Part shown: positions 26,713-35,519 of the stretch, piece by piece
Position numbering within the stretch: the first letter of the stretch is position 1
Layout of the letters: every line of letters begins with the position of its first letter
Origin: JABHGY01 sp964525185
GTDB lineage: Bacteria; Fidelibacterota; Marinisomatia; Marinisomatales; UBA1611
Assembly (NCBI GenBank): GCA_964525185.1
Contig: CAZGFQ010000014.1
Span: 1 to 48,656 of the forward strand
Direction: 5' to 3'
DNA length: 48,656 bases
Notes under the pieces: model-generated
Told to the model about the DNA's origin: nothing
The model's input: only the letters and a program-made list of their open reading frames with translations
The model's database searches: none
Made by a program: the position numbers and the translations under genes

Positions 26713-28494
26713 CTAAAATGGATATGATTTTTGTGAATATGTGTAATTAGCAATTTTCCGTTTCAACCCAATAATATCTGTTGGGAGTAACATTCTTGCT
26801 TCAAATTGTTTTAAATAAGCGACCGTTTCTTCCGATAAATGCCCACGAGTAATACCATTTAAACCAGTGAGAGCCATATTGAGTAATGAAAGGCAAACTT
26901 CTGCTGTATGAACCTGAGCAATATCTAGAACTACAAGATCAGCTTGGCTTGATTCCACACTAAATGCAGCTCTTCCTAAAGTACTTTCCGCAGTGAAAAG
27001 TTCCATAAACATATTCGCTAAAATTTCGGTAAGCTGTTGTTCATGTTTTAAATCTTGACCATATTCATTTAATGCATTATGGAAAAGATATAATGCCATT
27101 TGTTTCCCTGTATCAATTGCATATTTTTCTTTACCCAGCGGATCCGATTCGTTGTAAGAAGGAGATTCAGATAAAAATGAATCTATTTCGCTGATTTTTT
27201 CACGAATGGGTAATTCTTCTAACAAGGCTCTTTTCATCATGTAACCGGTAATAATTTGCCGATTAATCTCATTGCTTCCTTCCCAAATTCGGTTAATTCG
27301 ATCAGATCTATATGTGGTGGCAAGTGGATATTCTTCTACAAATCCATACCCACCCATTGTTTGGATACCTTCATCCAAAACATAAGCCATCGATTCACTT
27401 CCATATATTTTTGCCATAGATGTTTCAATAGCAAATTTTTCCATAGCTGCACCCATTTCTAAATAATAGGAATCAGATGATTTATCCAACTTATCAATTT
27501 CATCTTGAATCATTCCAATGGTTCGATAAACCATACTATCTGCTGAATATGTTTTAATCACCATCTGAGCCAATTTTCCTTTAATGACATCAAAGTTTGA
27601 TATGGTTTGTCCAAATTGTTTTCTTTCTAATGCGTAATTAGTCACATATGAAATGGTTTCCTTCATTCCTCCTAACTCAGCTGCCCCTAACTTAAATCTC
27701 CCAATATTGAGTGAATTAAATGCAATTGTGGCTCCTTTACCTACTTTATAAAGAAGATTTTCAACCGGAACTTTTGCGTCAGTAAATGTTAAGGGTGTTG
27801 TAGATGAACCTTTAATTCCCATTTTCTTTTCTTCAGGACCCACTTCAAATCCGGGTGTATCACGATCCACAATAAAGGCGCTAAATTTATTTCCATCCAC
27901 TTGAGCAAAAACGGTATAAACATCTGCCCAAGAACCATTCGTAATAAAGATTTTTTCGCCATTTAAGATGTAATGTTTCCCATCATCGGATAGGACAGCT
28001 TTCGTTTTTCCTGATAATGCATCAGATCCAGCAGAGGGTTCTGTTAATCCATAGGCACCAATCCATTCACCCGTGACTAATTTTGGTAAATATTTTTCTT
28101 TTTGTTCTTTCGTTCCAAACCATGCAATGGGCAACATTCCAATGGCTGTTTGGACAGAAAAAGTGGTTAAAAAAGAAGATGAATATCCAGTTGCAATAGA
28201 TTCTATTACAATTGCGGTTGTGATTTTATCTAAATCCATTCCACCATATTCTTCAGAAACACCCACACCGAGCAAGCCTAATTCACCCGTTTCTCTAATG
28301 AGAGATAAACTAAGATCTTTATCAAAACTTTCAATTTGTTCTTTATTTGGATAAATGCGTTCTCGTCCAAATTCTTTAACCATTTGTTCAATATCTCGGT
28401 GTTCTTCTGTGAATTTCTCACGACAATAAATGGGTTCAGATCCTACAGGTTGAACTAGGAATTTGCCTCCGATTTGATTTGTGTGATTGCTCAT
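26713..28494 (-). CDS. fadE: Acyl-CoA dehydrogenase, long form with C-terminal extension
   Basis: First oxidative step of beta-oxidation: FAD-dependent desaturation of acyl-CoA. The 593-residue protein has the standard dehydrogenase core at about 30-430 (YGLTEPSAGSDA near 150 for FAD/substrate, GERKQFG-like ALERKQFGQTI near 290, TMGGYGFVEEYPL near 390 and RIWEGSNEINRQI with the catalytic Glu near 412) followed by a C-terminal helical extension of about 120 residues, as in the roughly 594-residue Bacillus FadE type. The electron acceptor would be ETF, not encoded here. It follows the tetR gene by 13 bp and is the first enzyme gene of the operon. Confidence 0.92.
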   Translation of the reverse strand: MSNHTNQIGGKFLVQPVGSEPIYCREKFTEEHRDIEQMVKEFGRERIYPNKEQIESFDKDLSLSLIRETGELGLLGVGVSEEYGGMDLDKITTAIVIESIATGYSSSFLTTFSVQTAIGMLPIAWFGTKEQKEKYLPKLVTGEWIGAYGLTEPSAGSDALSGKTKAVLSDDGKHYILNGEKIFITNGSWADVYTVFAQVDGNKFSAFIVDRDTPGFEVGPEEKKMGIKGSSTTPLTFTDAKVPVENLLYKVGKGATIAFNSLNIGRFKLGAAELGGMKETISYVTNYALERKQFGQTISNFDVIKGKLAQMVIKTYSADSMVYRTIGMIQDEIDKLDKSSDSYYLEMGAAMEKFAIETSMAKIYGSESMAYVLDEGIQTMGGYGFVEEYPLATTYRSDRINRIWEGSNEINRQIITGYMMKRALLEELPIREKISEIDSFLSESPSYNESDPLGKEKYAIDTGKQMALYLFHNALNEYGQDLKHEQQLTEILANMFMELFTAESTLGRAAFSVESSQADLVVLDIAQVHTAEVCLSLLNMALTGLNGITRGHLSEETVAYLKQFEARMLLPTDIIGLKRKIANYTYSQKSYPF

Positions 28495-28507
28495 AATATG
28501 TTTTCCT

Positions 28508-29107
28508 TTATGATGACTTTTTAATAATGCCTGATAAAATAAATTCTTTAATAGTTTCTATATATTCGCGTGCTGAAACGCCATGAGCGTCGAAGAGAGT
28601 AAACCATATAATGGATTCAATATTGACCATGATAGATAGAGCCGTTATTTTTACATCCACTTTTTTAAAATGTCCATCATTTACTCCATTTTCAATAATA
28701 GTTTCAACCAATTGTTGGAAATTGGAATAAACTTTTTGAAGCTTTTCTTTAAAATCTTTGTCTTTTCCAACCATGGACCAAAATTCGGCTAATACCTTAA
28801 ACGGTTCTGGGTCACTCTCATATTGGTCAATGAAATATTGAAACAAATCTTGAAGTTGTTGAGCTGGTGGGGCGTCTTCTTCCACAATATGATTTAATAC
28901 AGCACTATATCTGAAAACCCAAAAATTGACCAAATCTAAATATATTTCTTTTTTAGATTTATAGTACCAGTAGATGGCACCTTTACTTAATCCAGCTTTT
29001 TCAACAATATCATCTACGCGACTGGATTCATATCCTTTTTCTACCAGCACCATTAGCGCAGCATTTAAAATTTGTTCTTTGCGTTCGTCTCGTCTTGATT
29101 GTTCCAT
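28508..29107 (-). CDS. TetR family regulator of the beta-oxidation operon (FadR-like)
   Basis: A 199-residue repressor whose N-terminal helix-turn-helix is complete: ILNAALMVLVEKGYESSRVDDIVEKAGLSKGAIYWYYKSKKEIY, about residues 13-56 when read in parts. The C-terminal domain resembles TetR regulators that bind acyl-CoA, but the ligand is inferred from context only. It is the first gene of the fad operon, so it probably represses its own operon until acyl-CoA builds up. A GACTG-type palindrome sits 11 bp before its ATG. Bacillus FadR, also a TetR protein, controls a similar gene set. Confidence 0.87.
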   Translation of the reverse strand: MEQSRRDERKEQILNAALMVLVEKGYESSRVDDIVEKAGLSKGAIYWYYKSKKEIYLDLVNFWVFRYSAVLNHIVEEDAPPAQQLQDLFQYFIDQYESDPEPFKVLAEFWSMVGKDKDFKEKLQKVYSNFQQLVETIIENGVNDGHFKKVDVKITALSIMVNIESIIWFTLFDAHGVSAREYIETIKEFILSGIIKKSS

Positions 29108-29117
29108 AAAATAAACC

Positions 29118-29129
29118 GACTGGTCAGTC
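29118..29129. promoter_or_regulatory. TetR-type operator of the fad operon
   Basis: GACTGGTCAGTC is a 5-bp-arm palindrome (GACTG/CAGTC) with a 2-nt centre, 11 bp before the start codon of the tetR gene. It resembles the GACTGACC/GGTCAGTC boxes bound by many TetR regulators (established pattern), and its place fits autoregulation. Confidence 0.55.
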
Positions 29130-29175
29130 TAATTTACTAAGATTCGATTATGATTAAAATATTTTTTATGAAAAA

Positions 29176-29736
29176 TTATAAATAGAAGTAAAGAAAAAGG
29201 AGTGGAAGAATAATACCAGCCAATGTTAACCATGCACCACGGCCTTTAATTCCCTTTTTCCCTTTAAGAACAAATAAACCTGTAATCGCTAATAGGGCTA
29301 ATGTAATAGCATATAGATCTGCCATATAAGTCCATATTTTTTTTGGATGATTCAAATGAAGAAAATTCATTTCATATAAAATAGGACGTTCTTTTACTTC
29401 CTCTATATCAACTATTTGGGTTGAAAGATGGACGGTTAATGTTTGTTCATCCAAAAAAAGTTTAAGTGTATTTCGGTCTGGCATAAAGCTGGATTTAATA
29501 GGTCCGTCTAAATTGATTTGAGATATAATGTCCAACATGATGGTTTCATTGATTGGGTTAGTTCCCCAAACATTTTCAATATGTTCAGACCGATTTTCAA
29601 CTTGATAGTTTGGATTCCAATCTGCCACATGATTCACAGCCACACCGGAAATAGCATAAATCAATGTAAGGCCAAACGCAAGATATCCTAAATCTCGGTG
29701 AAGAATATTATTCCATTTACGCCATTTTATTTTCAT
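29176..29736 (-). CDS. PepSY-like membrane protein
   Basis: A 186-residue membrane protein. It begins with a basic W-rich stretch and HRDLGYLAFGLTLIYAISGV, the first segment typical of PepSY-TM-like proteins, has a periplasmic region of about 90 residues, then two more segments (about 140-157 and 167-185). The family resembles fragments of siderophore-uptake or ferric-reductase membrane proteins, but its biochemical role is unclear. The DUF4920-like gene lies 80 bp upstream on the same strand. No haem or iron gene is adjacent. Function not assigned. Confidence 0.7.
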   Translation of the reverse strand: MKIKWRKWNNILHRDLGYLAFGLTLIYAISGVAVNHVADWNPNYQVENRSEHIENVWGTNPINETIMLDIISQINLDGPIKSSFMPDRNTLKLFLDEQTLTVHLSTQIVDIEEVKERPILYEMNFLHLNHPKKIWTYMADLYAITLALLAITGLFVLKGKKGIKGRGAWLTLAGIILPLLFLYFYL

Positions 29737-29816
29737 GTTAAATCTTAAAAAGAATATTTAAGTATTAAGTTATTTATCTAGAGTTGAAGAATATATAAAA
29801 TTAATCTTTCAAGAAA

Positions 29817-30287
29817 TTAGTCTTGAATTTCAGCACCAAGCCCTTTCAGGCGATAAACGATGCGATCTTCATCTGTGATTTTATCTTTTTCCGGATCAAA
29901 AGATTTACCCGCTTCTTCCATGAGCATTTCTTTTCGTTTTAGGGCTTGTTCATCGGAAAGGGTTAATTTCTCAAATATTCCTTCTACATTTGCTTGGTGT
30001 CCTTTTGCGGTTAAAGGGAAAACAATTTCACCATCATTGACTTTTACAATGATACTTTGGAATGGTTGATCACCGGACATTTCTATCCAGCATCCGCGAT
30101 GAGCACATACATCCACAATGGTTCCGGAAATTTGAACACGCTCATCGATAAATGAATCAGGGCTTTCTAGGAGGGTGGATACATGTGTGACTTTTTCTAA
30201 TGTAAGCGCTTCACCTAATTTTTGATTGTCTTCGGCAAATGCAAAAGTAAAAAGTAAAATAAGTGTAACAATAAGACGATGTTTCAT
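29817..30287 (-). CDS. DUF4920-like secreted protein
   Basis: A 156-residue protein with a signal peptide (MKHRLIVTLILLFTFAFA). The mature part has an OB-fold-like core: V-ISGTIVDVCAHRGCWIEM near 50-70 with the paired Cys (CAHRGC) characteristic of DUF4920, then SIIVKVNDGEIVFPLTAKG and a charged C-terminal region. The Cys pair could bind metal or form a disulfide in the periplasm. The function is unknown. It may be co-transcribed with the PepSY-like gene 80 bp downstream. Confidence 0.75.
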   Translation of the reverse strand: MKHRLIVTLILLFTFAFAEDNQKLGEALTLEKVTHVSTLLESPDSFIDERVQISGTIVDVCAHRGCWIEMSGDQPFQSIIVKVNDGEIVFPLTAKGHQANVEGIFEKLTLSDEQALKRKEMLMEEAGKSFDPEKDKITDEDRIVYRLKGLGAEIQD

Positions 30288-30345
30288 GTTTTATCTCCGA
30301 TAAGGTTGTCCGAAATTAAAGGTAAATTTAATATAAATACACTAA

Positions 30346-30434
30346 GTCATTCAGAACCGCTTGCGGTGTGGAATCTTTTTTAGGCAAACTCCAGACAGGA
30401 GAAAATTCTTCATCCCGTTGGCCGTCTGAATGTC
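30346..30434. repeat. Hairpin repeat, 90-bp class, copy A
   Basis: Starts GTCATTCAGA and ends TCTGAATG(T)C, so its ends are inverted repeats (8 bp perfect). Inside are CCGCTTGCGG, and CTCC/GGAG around AGACA. It is about 91% identical to copy B at 30979 by eye, and the match extends 7 nt outward (ACACTAA) on the left. It ends 52 bp before the GIY-YIG gene. Confidence 0.85.
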
Positions 30435-30485
30435 ACTTATAATAGATTGAAAAAGAATAAAAGTGAGAATGTTATAATTTCTATT

Positions 30486-30773
30486 ATGGAAAAAACATAT
30501 TATGTATATATCATGGCAAGTATTTCCAAAGTATTATATACTGGTGCCACGAGTCGACTCGAGCAGCGTGTTTGGCAACATAAAAATGGTCAAGGCAGTG
30601 ATTTTACTAAAAAATATCATGTGAATCGCCTCGTATGGTATGGTGACACGGATGACCCAAATATTTCTATAGAGTGGGAGAAGCGTATTAAAGGCTGGTC
30701 CCGAGCAAAAAAGATAAAATTGATTGAAGAAGAAAATCAGAATTGGGATGATTTAGCCGAAAACTGGTTTTAA
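30486..30773 (+). CDS. GIY-YIG nuclease domain protein
   Basis: A 95-residue single-domain protein. The family pattern is YYVYIMASISKVLYTGATSR (residues 5-24, GIY and YIG boxes as VYI and YTG), RLEQRVWQHK with the catalytic Arg, FTKKYHVNRLVWY and the conserved IEWEKRIKGWSRAKKIKLIE (about 62-81) with the metal-binding Glu, then NWDDL. This is the small stand-alone type often misannotated as an UvrC subunit. ATG 30486 is the family-like start; the frame is also open from TTG 30447. It lies between hairpin repeats A and C, with B and D further right. A role in moving or cutting these repeats is possible but unproven. Confidence 0.88.
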   Translation: MEKTYYVYIMASISKVLYTGATSRLEQRVWQHKNGQGSDFTKKYHVNRLVWYGDTDDPNISIEWEKRIKGWSRAKKIKLIEEENQNWDDLAENWF

Positions 30774-30792
30774 GTATATATCTAGATATAAA

Positions 30793-30944
30793 GTCATTCA
30801 GAGCGGAAAACCCGAATAATTAATTTTAAGGAAGGTTAAACTCAGCGAAGAATCTTTGTTGAATCTAATATAATATGTGTTTTGCAATAAACCTGTTTTG
30901 CTGCTGAAGAAGATTCTTCACTCGATTCTCTCGTTCTGAATGAC
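30793..30944. repeat. Hairpin repeat, 152-bp class, copy C
   Basis: Begins GTCATTCAGAGCG and ends with TCTGAATGAC, a perfect 10-bp terminal inverted repeat. GAAGAATC (30847-30854) pairs with GATTCTTC (30912-30919), so the element can fold into a long interrupted hairpin. No transposase frame is inside. It begins 20 bp after the GIY-YIG stop. Confidence 0.82.
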
Positions 30945-30978
30945 ATTGATTGGTCTACATTATATTAAAAAACACTAA

Positions 30979-31068
30979 GTCATTCAGAGCCGCTTGCGGC
31001 GTGGAATCTTTTTTAAGGCAAACTCCAGACAGGAGAAGATTCTTCCTCCCGTTGGTCGTCTGAAAGAC
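30979..31068. repeat. Hairpin repeat, 90-bp class, copy B
   Basis: Direct copy of repeat A, in the same orientation 633 bp away. The ends GTCATTCAGA and TCTGAAAGAC are inverted with one mismatch. GAATCTT (31004-31010) and AAGATTC (31036-31042) enclose CTCC-AGACA-GGAG, giving a compound stem. Confidence 0.85.
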
Positions 31069-31090
31069 ATAGTTGTGGAATAATAAAGAT

Positions 31091-31156
31091 GTCATTCAGA
31101 GCGGAAAACCCAAATTGGTAATTGATGCTAAAAATAAACCCAGCGAAAAATCTTTA
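31091..31156. repeat. Half copy of the 152-bp hairpin repeat, copy D
   Basis: Matches the left half of copy C, identical over GTCATTCAGAGCGGAAAACCC and again at CAGCGAA-AATCTTT, but its right half is missing. It ends about 15 bp beyond the stop codon of the amidohydrolase gene, so it is truncated there or forms a one-sided remnant. The 397 bp between the GIY-YIG and amidohydrolase stops hold only these repeats. Confidence 0.7.
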
Positions 31157-31170
31157 TGGGCAAATAGGAA

Positions 31171-32493
31171 TTATTGTTCTATTTTACCCAGTTGGCGATA
31201 CTTTTCTTTATATTTTTCATATAAAGATTTATGTCGATCGCCGAGATCCACTTCTCGCCCTTGGATAAAGGCTTTTACGACAGTAGATGTTATTTCTAAT
31301 GGGTTTCCGTCGCTGAGAAAAAAAGTAGCATCTTTTCCATTATCTAAGGATCCAACTTTTTCTTCTACGCCTAAAATTTCTGCAGCAGATAAAGTAATAG
31401 CTCGCAAGCCATCTTCCATATCTAATCCATGGCGAACAGCCATGGCTGCTTCATAAGGTAAATTGCGAATATTCCCATTATGAGGATATCCCGTTTGGGG
31501 TGCAATGCAAAACCGTACGCCCTTTTCTGCCAGCAATTTGGGCGTTTCGTATGGACGATGTATAGGTTCAAATCGTCGCATGGGGGTGGCTAATACACTT
31601 TGAAGAATAATAGGAATATTATAATGAACCAGCATATCCGTGATTCGCCATGAATCGCGACCGCCAACAATGACAATATCCAACTGATGTTTATTTCCCC
31701 ATCGAATAGCCGCTTCCATCTGCCGAACTTCATTTGCGTGAATAAAGAATGGTTTTGTGCCTCGAATGTAAGGTTTCATCGAAGCAAGTCGAATATCAAC
31801 AACTTGTTTTTCATCCGCATTTAATAATTTAACACTTGTTCGCTTATCGTAAGCTTTTGCCTCCCGAATAAAGTCATCCAATGCTTGTATTTCTTTTTGA
31901 ATTTTTTCCCGTTGCTTTTTTTCTGTATCTTTAGGTGTTTTCCCTTTACTGATACGCATATTTGGCCAATTTAAATGAAGGGCAGTGGGGTGCATTAATG
32001 TGGCATTTTCCCATGTCCACCCATCAAGCATCATCAGTGAAGATTGGCCTGAAATTCGACCTGATGCAGGATTTACATTTGCAATTAATACGCCATTGGA
32101 TCGGGTAACGGGAATAATTTCTGAATCAGGATTATAACTGACATTCGCTCGAACATTTGGATTAATATCACCAATTTCTGCAAAATCGCGTGACTGTTTT
32201 ACTTGTCCAATTTCCACAAGTCCTAATTGACTCACAGGAACAATAAAGCCCGGCGTTACATGAATATCATAAATATCAATCACTTCCGTTTCGGGGGAAG
32301 GAAGAATTTCTTTATCAATACGTACAATTTTCCCATTAGCGAAAAGGAGATCATATCCTTTTAAAACATCTCCAGATATGGTATGCAAAATTCCACCTTT
32401 TAATAAAATGGGGCGCCGTTGAATGGTTCCGGGAATTTGATCGTTCCCAAAAAGATGAGATACAATGAATATAAGGATTAGAAAACGTTTCAT
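31171..32493 (-). CDS. Amidohydrolase-family protein lacking metal ligands
   Basis: A 440-residue protein with signal peptide (MKRFLILIFIVSHLFG) and the fold of metal-dependent amidohydrolases, with C-terminal IRNLPYEAAMAVRHGLDMEDGLRAITLSAAEILGVEEKVGSLDNGKDATFFL matching the family when read in parts. The usual metal site is gone: the PGLIDAHxH position reads PGFIVPVSQLG, and the late Asp position reads CIAPQTG. One His remains in FFIHANE. It is therefore probably non-catalytic or has a changed chemistry. Its ATG overlaps the stop of the 1009-residue gene by 4 bp, so the two products likely work together, outside the cytoplasm. Confidence 0.85.
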   Translation of the reverse strand: MKRFLILIFIVSHLFGNDQIPGTIQRRPILLKGGILHTISGDVLKGYDLLFANGKIVRIDKEILPSPETEVIDIYDIHVTPGFIVPVSQLGLVEIGQVKQSRDFAEIGDINPNVRANVSYNPDSEIIPVTRSNGVLIANVNPASGRISGQSSLMMLDGWTWENATLMHPTALHLNWPNMRISKGKTPKDTEKKQREKIQKEIQALDDFIREAKAYDKRTSVKLLNADEKQVVDIRLASMKPYIRGTKPFFIHANEVRQMEAAIRWGNKHQLDIVIVGGRDSWRITDMLVHYNIPIILQSVLATPMRRFEPIHRPYETPKLLAEKGVRFCIAPQTGYPHNGNIRNLPYEAAMAVRHGLDMEDGLRAITLSAAEILGVEEKVGSLDNGKDATFFLSDGNPLEITSTVVKAFIQGREVDLGDRHKSLYEKYKEKYRQLGKIEQ

Positions 32494-35400
32494 TGCACTA
32501 TCTCCAAAAATCTGTATTCATCTGAAATACCGCACCCAACATGATTGCGATGGTGTTCCGCATTTGGAAATATGGATTTCCCGGGTGAAGTGGAAGGAGT
32601 GGATAAGATTTTTTGTATTAAATCTGTCCGAAGAGATTGATCTCGTTCTTCCATTTGTATTGCCAATTCTTGTGAATAATACAATGTTCCATCAACCCAT
32701 GTTTCAAGGCAGGTTGAAAAAACGGATAATGGAGGTCCATCCCAAACAACAAAGTCTGCATCTTTTCCTTCTTCCAATGATCCGACCCATTCATCAATTT
32801 TTAACTGTTGTGCTGGATTTATGGTTACCAATTTTAATGCTTCTTCTTCAGATAGATTCCCATATTTCACAGCTTTTGTTGCTTCCAAATTCATGCGACG
32901 AGCCAATTCGTCACTATCAGAATTGAATGATACATTTACACCATTATTTGTCATAAGGGCACCATTATATGGAATGGCATCATACACTTCAAATTTATAT
33001 GCCCACCAATCTGTAAAAGTGGATGCACCGGCACCATGAGCCCTAATTTTTTCAGCTACTTTGTAGCCTTCTAACACATGTTGGAATGTACCGATTGTAA
33101 AACCAAAATCTTCTGCTACTTCTATGAGCATCATTATTTCATCTTGGCGATATGAATGACAATGGACTAATCGATCTCCATCTAATATTTCCACCAATGC
33201 TTCTAATTCTAAATCGTATCGTGGTGGTATCTTAATTCTCTGGAGACGGGAATTTTTTTCATAATTCACTTTTCGTTCTTTATAGGATTTCGCAGATAAG
33301 AAAGCATCTCGAATGACTTGCTCAACACCCATGCGTGTTTGCGGATAACGAGAGCCGGGCCAATTCGCCTGTTTAACATTTTCGCCTAACGCAAATTTGA
33401 TTCCTTGTGGTGCTTGTTTAAATAATAAATCGTCCGATGCTTTTCCCCAACGAAGTTTAATGACCGCATTTTGTCCGCCAATAGGGTTCGCTGATCCATG
33501 TAAAATGTTCGCTGTGGTGAGTCCGCCGGCTAATTCTCTGAAAATTGAAATATCATCACCATCTAATACATCTTGAATCCGAACTTCAGCTGTTACATTT
33601 TGAGCACCTTCATTTATAGATGATGCTGCAGAATGGCTATGGGCATCAATCAGTCCTGGCGTTACGTGGCGACCTAATCCATCAATCACTGTGGCACTTC
33701 CTTTTGGTACGCGAATGTCCGGGGCTATTTTTTTTACTTTTCCATCTTCAAATAAAATATCCCATTCTTCTAAAATACCTTTCGGTCCACTTGTCCAAAT
33801 AGTCGCATCATTAATGAGAATCGCATTGGGACGATGGGGTTTAGATGTTAATCCGTAAGCCCCTTCCGGATAAGCTAAAGCTAAAACACTCGGCTTTTCT
33901 TTTGTGCGAGGTTTTGGTAGTTTCATATCTTTTCGAATTCCATTCCATTCGTATGAATTTCCTGATGCATCCACCAGCATGCCACCCATATGATCTTTTT
34001 CAAGCGTGCCTTTAAATGCCAAATATCCATCAAAGCCAAAAGAATCTCCATTGACGCTAAAACTTATGTCTGATTCAAAAATGTCAATGTGCGTTACTTT
34101 TTCAGTTGTTTCATTTAAGGTAAAGGAACCGCCTAATTTTCCCGCATTAGGCATATGTCCGTTTTTTCCACCTGGTTTTGGCTTTTTCAATTCAAGTGTA
34201 TATACTTTATTCCCAATCGATACATTCCATTTTCCTTTAAAATTGGGAAGAAATCGTGGGGCGATTATATGTTCATCCCCACCAATCCATAAAGACACCA
34301 CGCGCGAGTTAGGGTTAAAATAGTCCCCGTCAACAATAACCAAATTTCCCATCATGCCCTGCGCAATGCGACCGATGGATTTTTCTAATCCCATTTTTTC
34401 TGCTGGAATGGTTGTCAATGCGGCTAAAGCCATATCTTCATGAATACCACGGTCTATGATTCGTTGAAGATTTTTCCTGAAATCTGTTTTTTTCTTCAAA
34501 CCATGAGACGTAAATGCTACATGGATTCCTTCTTCATTTAATGCAAAAATGTTATCAGGCGCCATATCCCAATGTTTCAATTGTTCCGTGGAATATTGTA
34601 ATGCACGATTTGGATCTAACACTTTTGGCTTCTCTGGAAAGTCTAATGGGTGAATAATAAATGGATGTGCATGTGTAATGTCTTTTAATCGACGATATTC
34701 ATATCCACTGCCTAACAACCATGGTTGTAGATTAAATTCTTTTAATATTTTTAATCCACGGAGTGCAAATTGTTCGTCCCGAGTCATGAAAGTAAAAGAT
34801 TGATTTCCATCCATGGATTGCCCTAAAGATTCTAAAGCAGAATTCAATGCAATCGGTTCATTCTCTTCTGGGTAATTTGCCAATTTTTCCATGGATTCTT
34901 GATACCATCGTGTGTCATAAAATGTTTGGCGCATGAGAGCAATGACACCTAATAGAGAATGTGGATATTCTTTTGAATCCCACCCGGCATATTCAAAATT
35001 CATGATTTGAGAAACGGAAGGATTTAAACTTACTGGATTTTGCTTCAGATTAACGACGGCCGACTGACCGCGGAAAATTCCTGCATCTGGAACAATATGT
35101 GCCGTAGTAAACCCAAGAGAATGAAGATTTTTCAATATTTTATCATCAGGTTTAAAATCATCCACAACTTGATATTCACTCCGAATTTTAGAACTCCAAT
35201 GATGGCGAGACTTTTCATCTGAGCTGCTTTTTTTAACTTCGAGCCAACTTTCAATAAACCCTGGATATACATGAGCTTCTTCCAAGTCTATTTCATACGC
35301 ATCCATAGGAATTTTGATATATCTCCCTACAGAAGCTATTTTACCATCGCGAATAATGATGGTGGCATTTTTTAAGAATTTCCCCGGTTCCGTATGAACC

Positions 35401-35519
35401 ATGCCATGGGTTAATGCCCACACACGAGGCGGATTTGAATGTAAATCCTTAATGGGTTCAATTTGCGGATAAATGATTCCACAAATAAAAATGAATGTAG
35501 CGATGATTCTTTGAATCAA
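32490..35519 (-). CDS. Double amidohydrolase protein, C-terminal half with intact metal site
   Basis: A secreted 1009-residue protein (signal peptide MIQRIIATFIFICGIIYPQ) with two amidohydrolase modules. The N-terminal one (about 30-420) reads YPGFIESWLEV where HxH is expected and AFTSHGL where the late Asp is expected, so it is degenerate. A beta-rich linker (about 420-560) follows. The C-terminal module (about 565-990) keeps PGLIDAHSH with His627 and His629, LVHCHSY, TFQHVLEG and FNSDSDE, a complete metal site. The likely reaction is hydrolysis of an imide, amide or peptide-like substrate; the substrate is not known. It lies between the LOG gene (overlap 4 bp) and the second amidohydrolase-like gene. 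Confidence 0.88.
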   Translation of the reverse strand: MIQRIIATFIFICGIIYPQIEPIKDLHSNPPRVWALTHGMVHTEPGKFLKNATIIIRDGKIASVGRYIKIPMDAYEIDLEEAHVYPGFIESWLEVKKSSSDEKSRHHWSSKIRSEYQVVDDFKPDDKILKNLHSLGFTTAHIVPDAGIFRGQSAVVNLKQNPVSLNPSVSQIMNFEYAGWDSKEYPHSLLGVIALMRQTFYDTRWYQESMEKLANYPEENEPIALNSALESLGQSMDGNQSFTFMTRDEQFALRGLKILKEFNLQPWLLGSGYEYRRLKDITHAHPFIIHPLDFPEKPKVLDPNRALQYSTEQLKHWDMAPDNIFALNEEGIHVAFTSHGLKKKTDFRKNLQRIIDRGIHEDMALAALTTIPAEKMGLEKSIGRIAQGMMGNLVIVDGDYFNPNSRVVSLWIGGDEHIIAPRFLPNFKGKWNVSIGNKVYTLELKKPKPGGKNGHMPNAGKLGGSFTLNETTEKVTHIDIFESDISFSVNGDSFGFDGYLAFKGTLEKDHMGGMLVDASGNSYEWNGIRKDMKLPKPRTKEKPSVLALAYPEGAYGLTSKPHRPNAILINDATIWTSGPKGILEEWDILFEDGKVKKIAPDIRVPKGSATVIDGLGRHVTPGLIDAHSHSAASSINEGAQNVTAEVRIQDVLDGDDISIFRELAGGLTTANILHGSANPIGGQNAVIKLRWGKASDDLLFKQAPQGIKFALGENVKQANWPGSRYPQTRMGVEQVIRDAFLSAKSYKERKVNYEKNSRLQRIKIPPRYDLELEALVEILDGDRLVHCHSYRQDEIMMLIEVAEDFGFTIGTFQHVLEGYKVAEKIRAHGAGASTFTDWWAYKFEVYDAIPYNGALMTNNGVNVSFNSDSDELARRMNLEATKAVKYGNLSEEEALKLVTINPAQQLKIDEWVGSLEEGKDADFVVWDGPPLSVFSTCLETWVDGTLYYSQELAIQMEERDQSLRTDLIQKILSTPSTSPGKSIFPNAEHHRNHVGCGISDEYRFLEIVQ

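Noticed and set aside
30346..31068. CRISPR array
   Set aside because: The repeats are about 90 or 152 bp, only two copies of each kind exist, spacing is irregular and no cas gene is near.
31073..31456. Plus-strand frame of 127 codons over repeat D
   Set aside because: It spans a repeat and then runs antisense to the C-terminal end of the amidohydrolase-like gene; no ribosome site or family resemblance.
32490..35519. Artificial fusion of two amidohydrolase genes
   Set aside because: The frame is continuous with a structured linker, there is one signal peptide at the front, and the double-module length is known in related bacteria.
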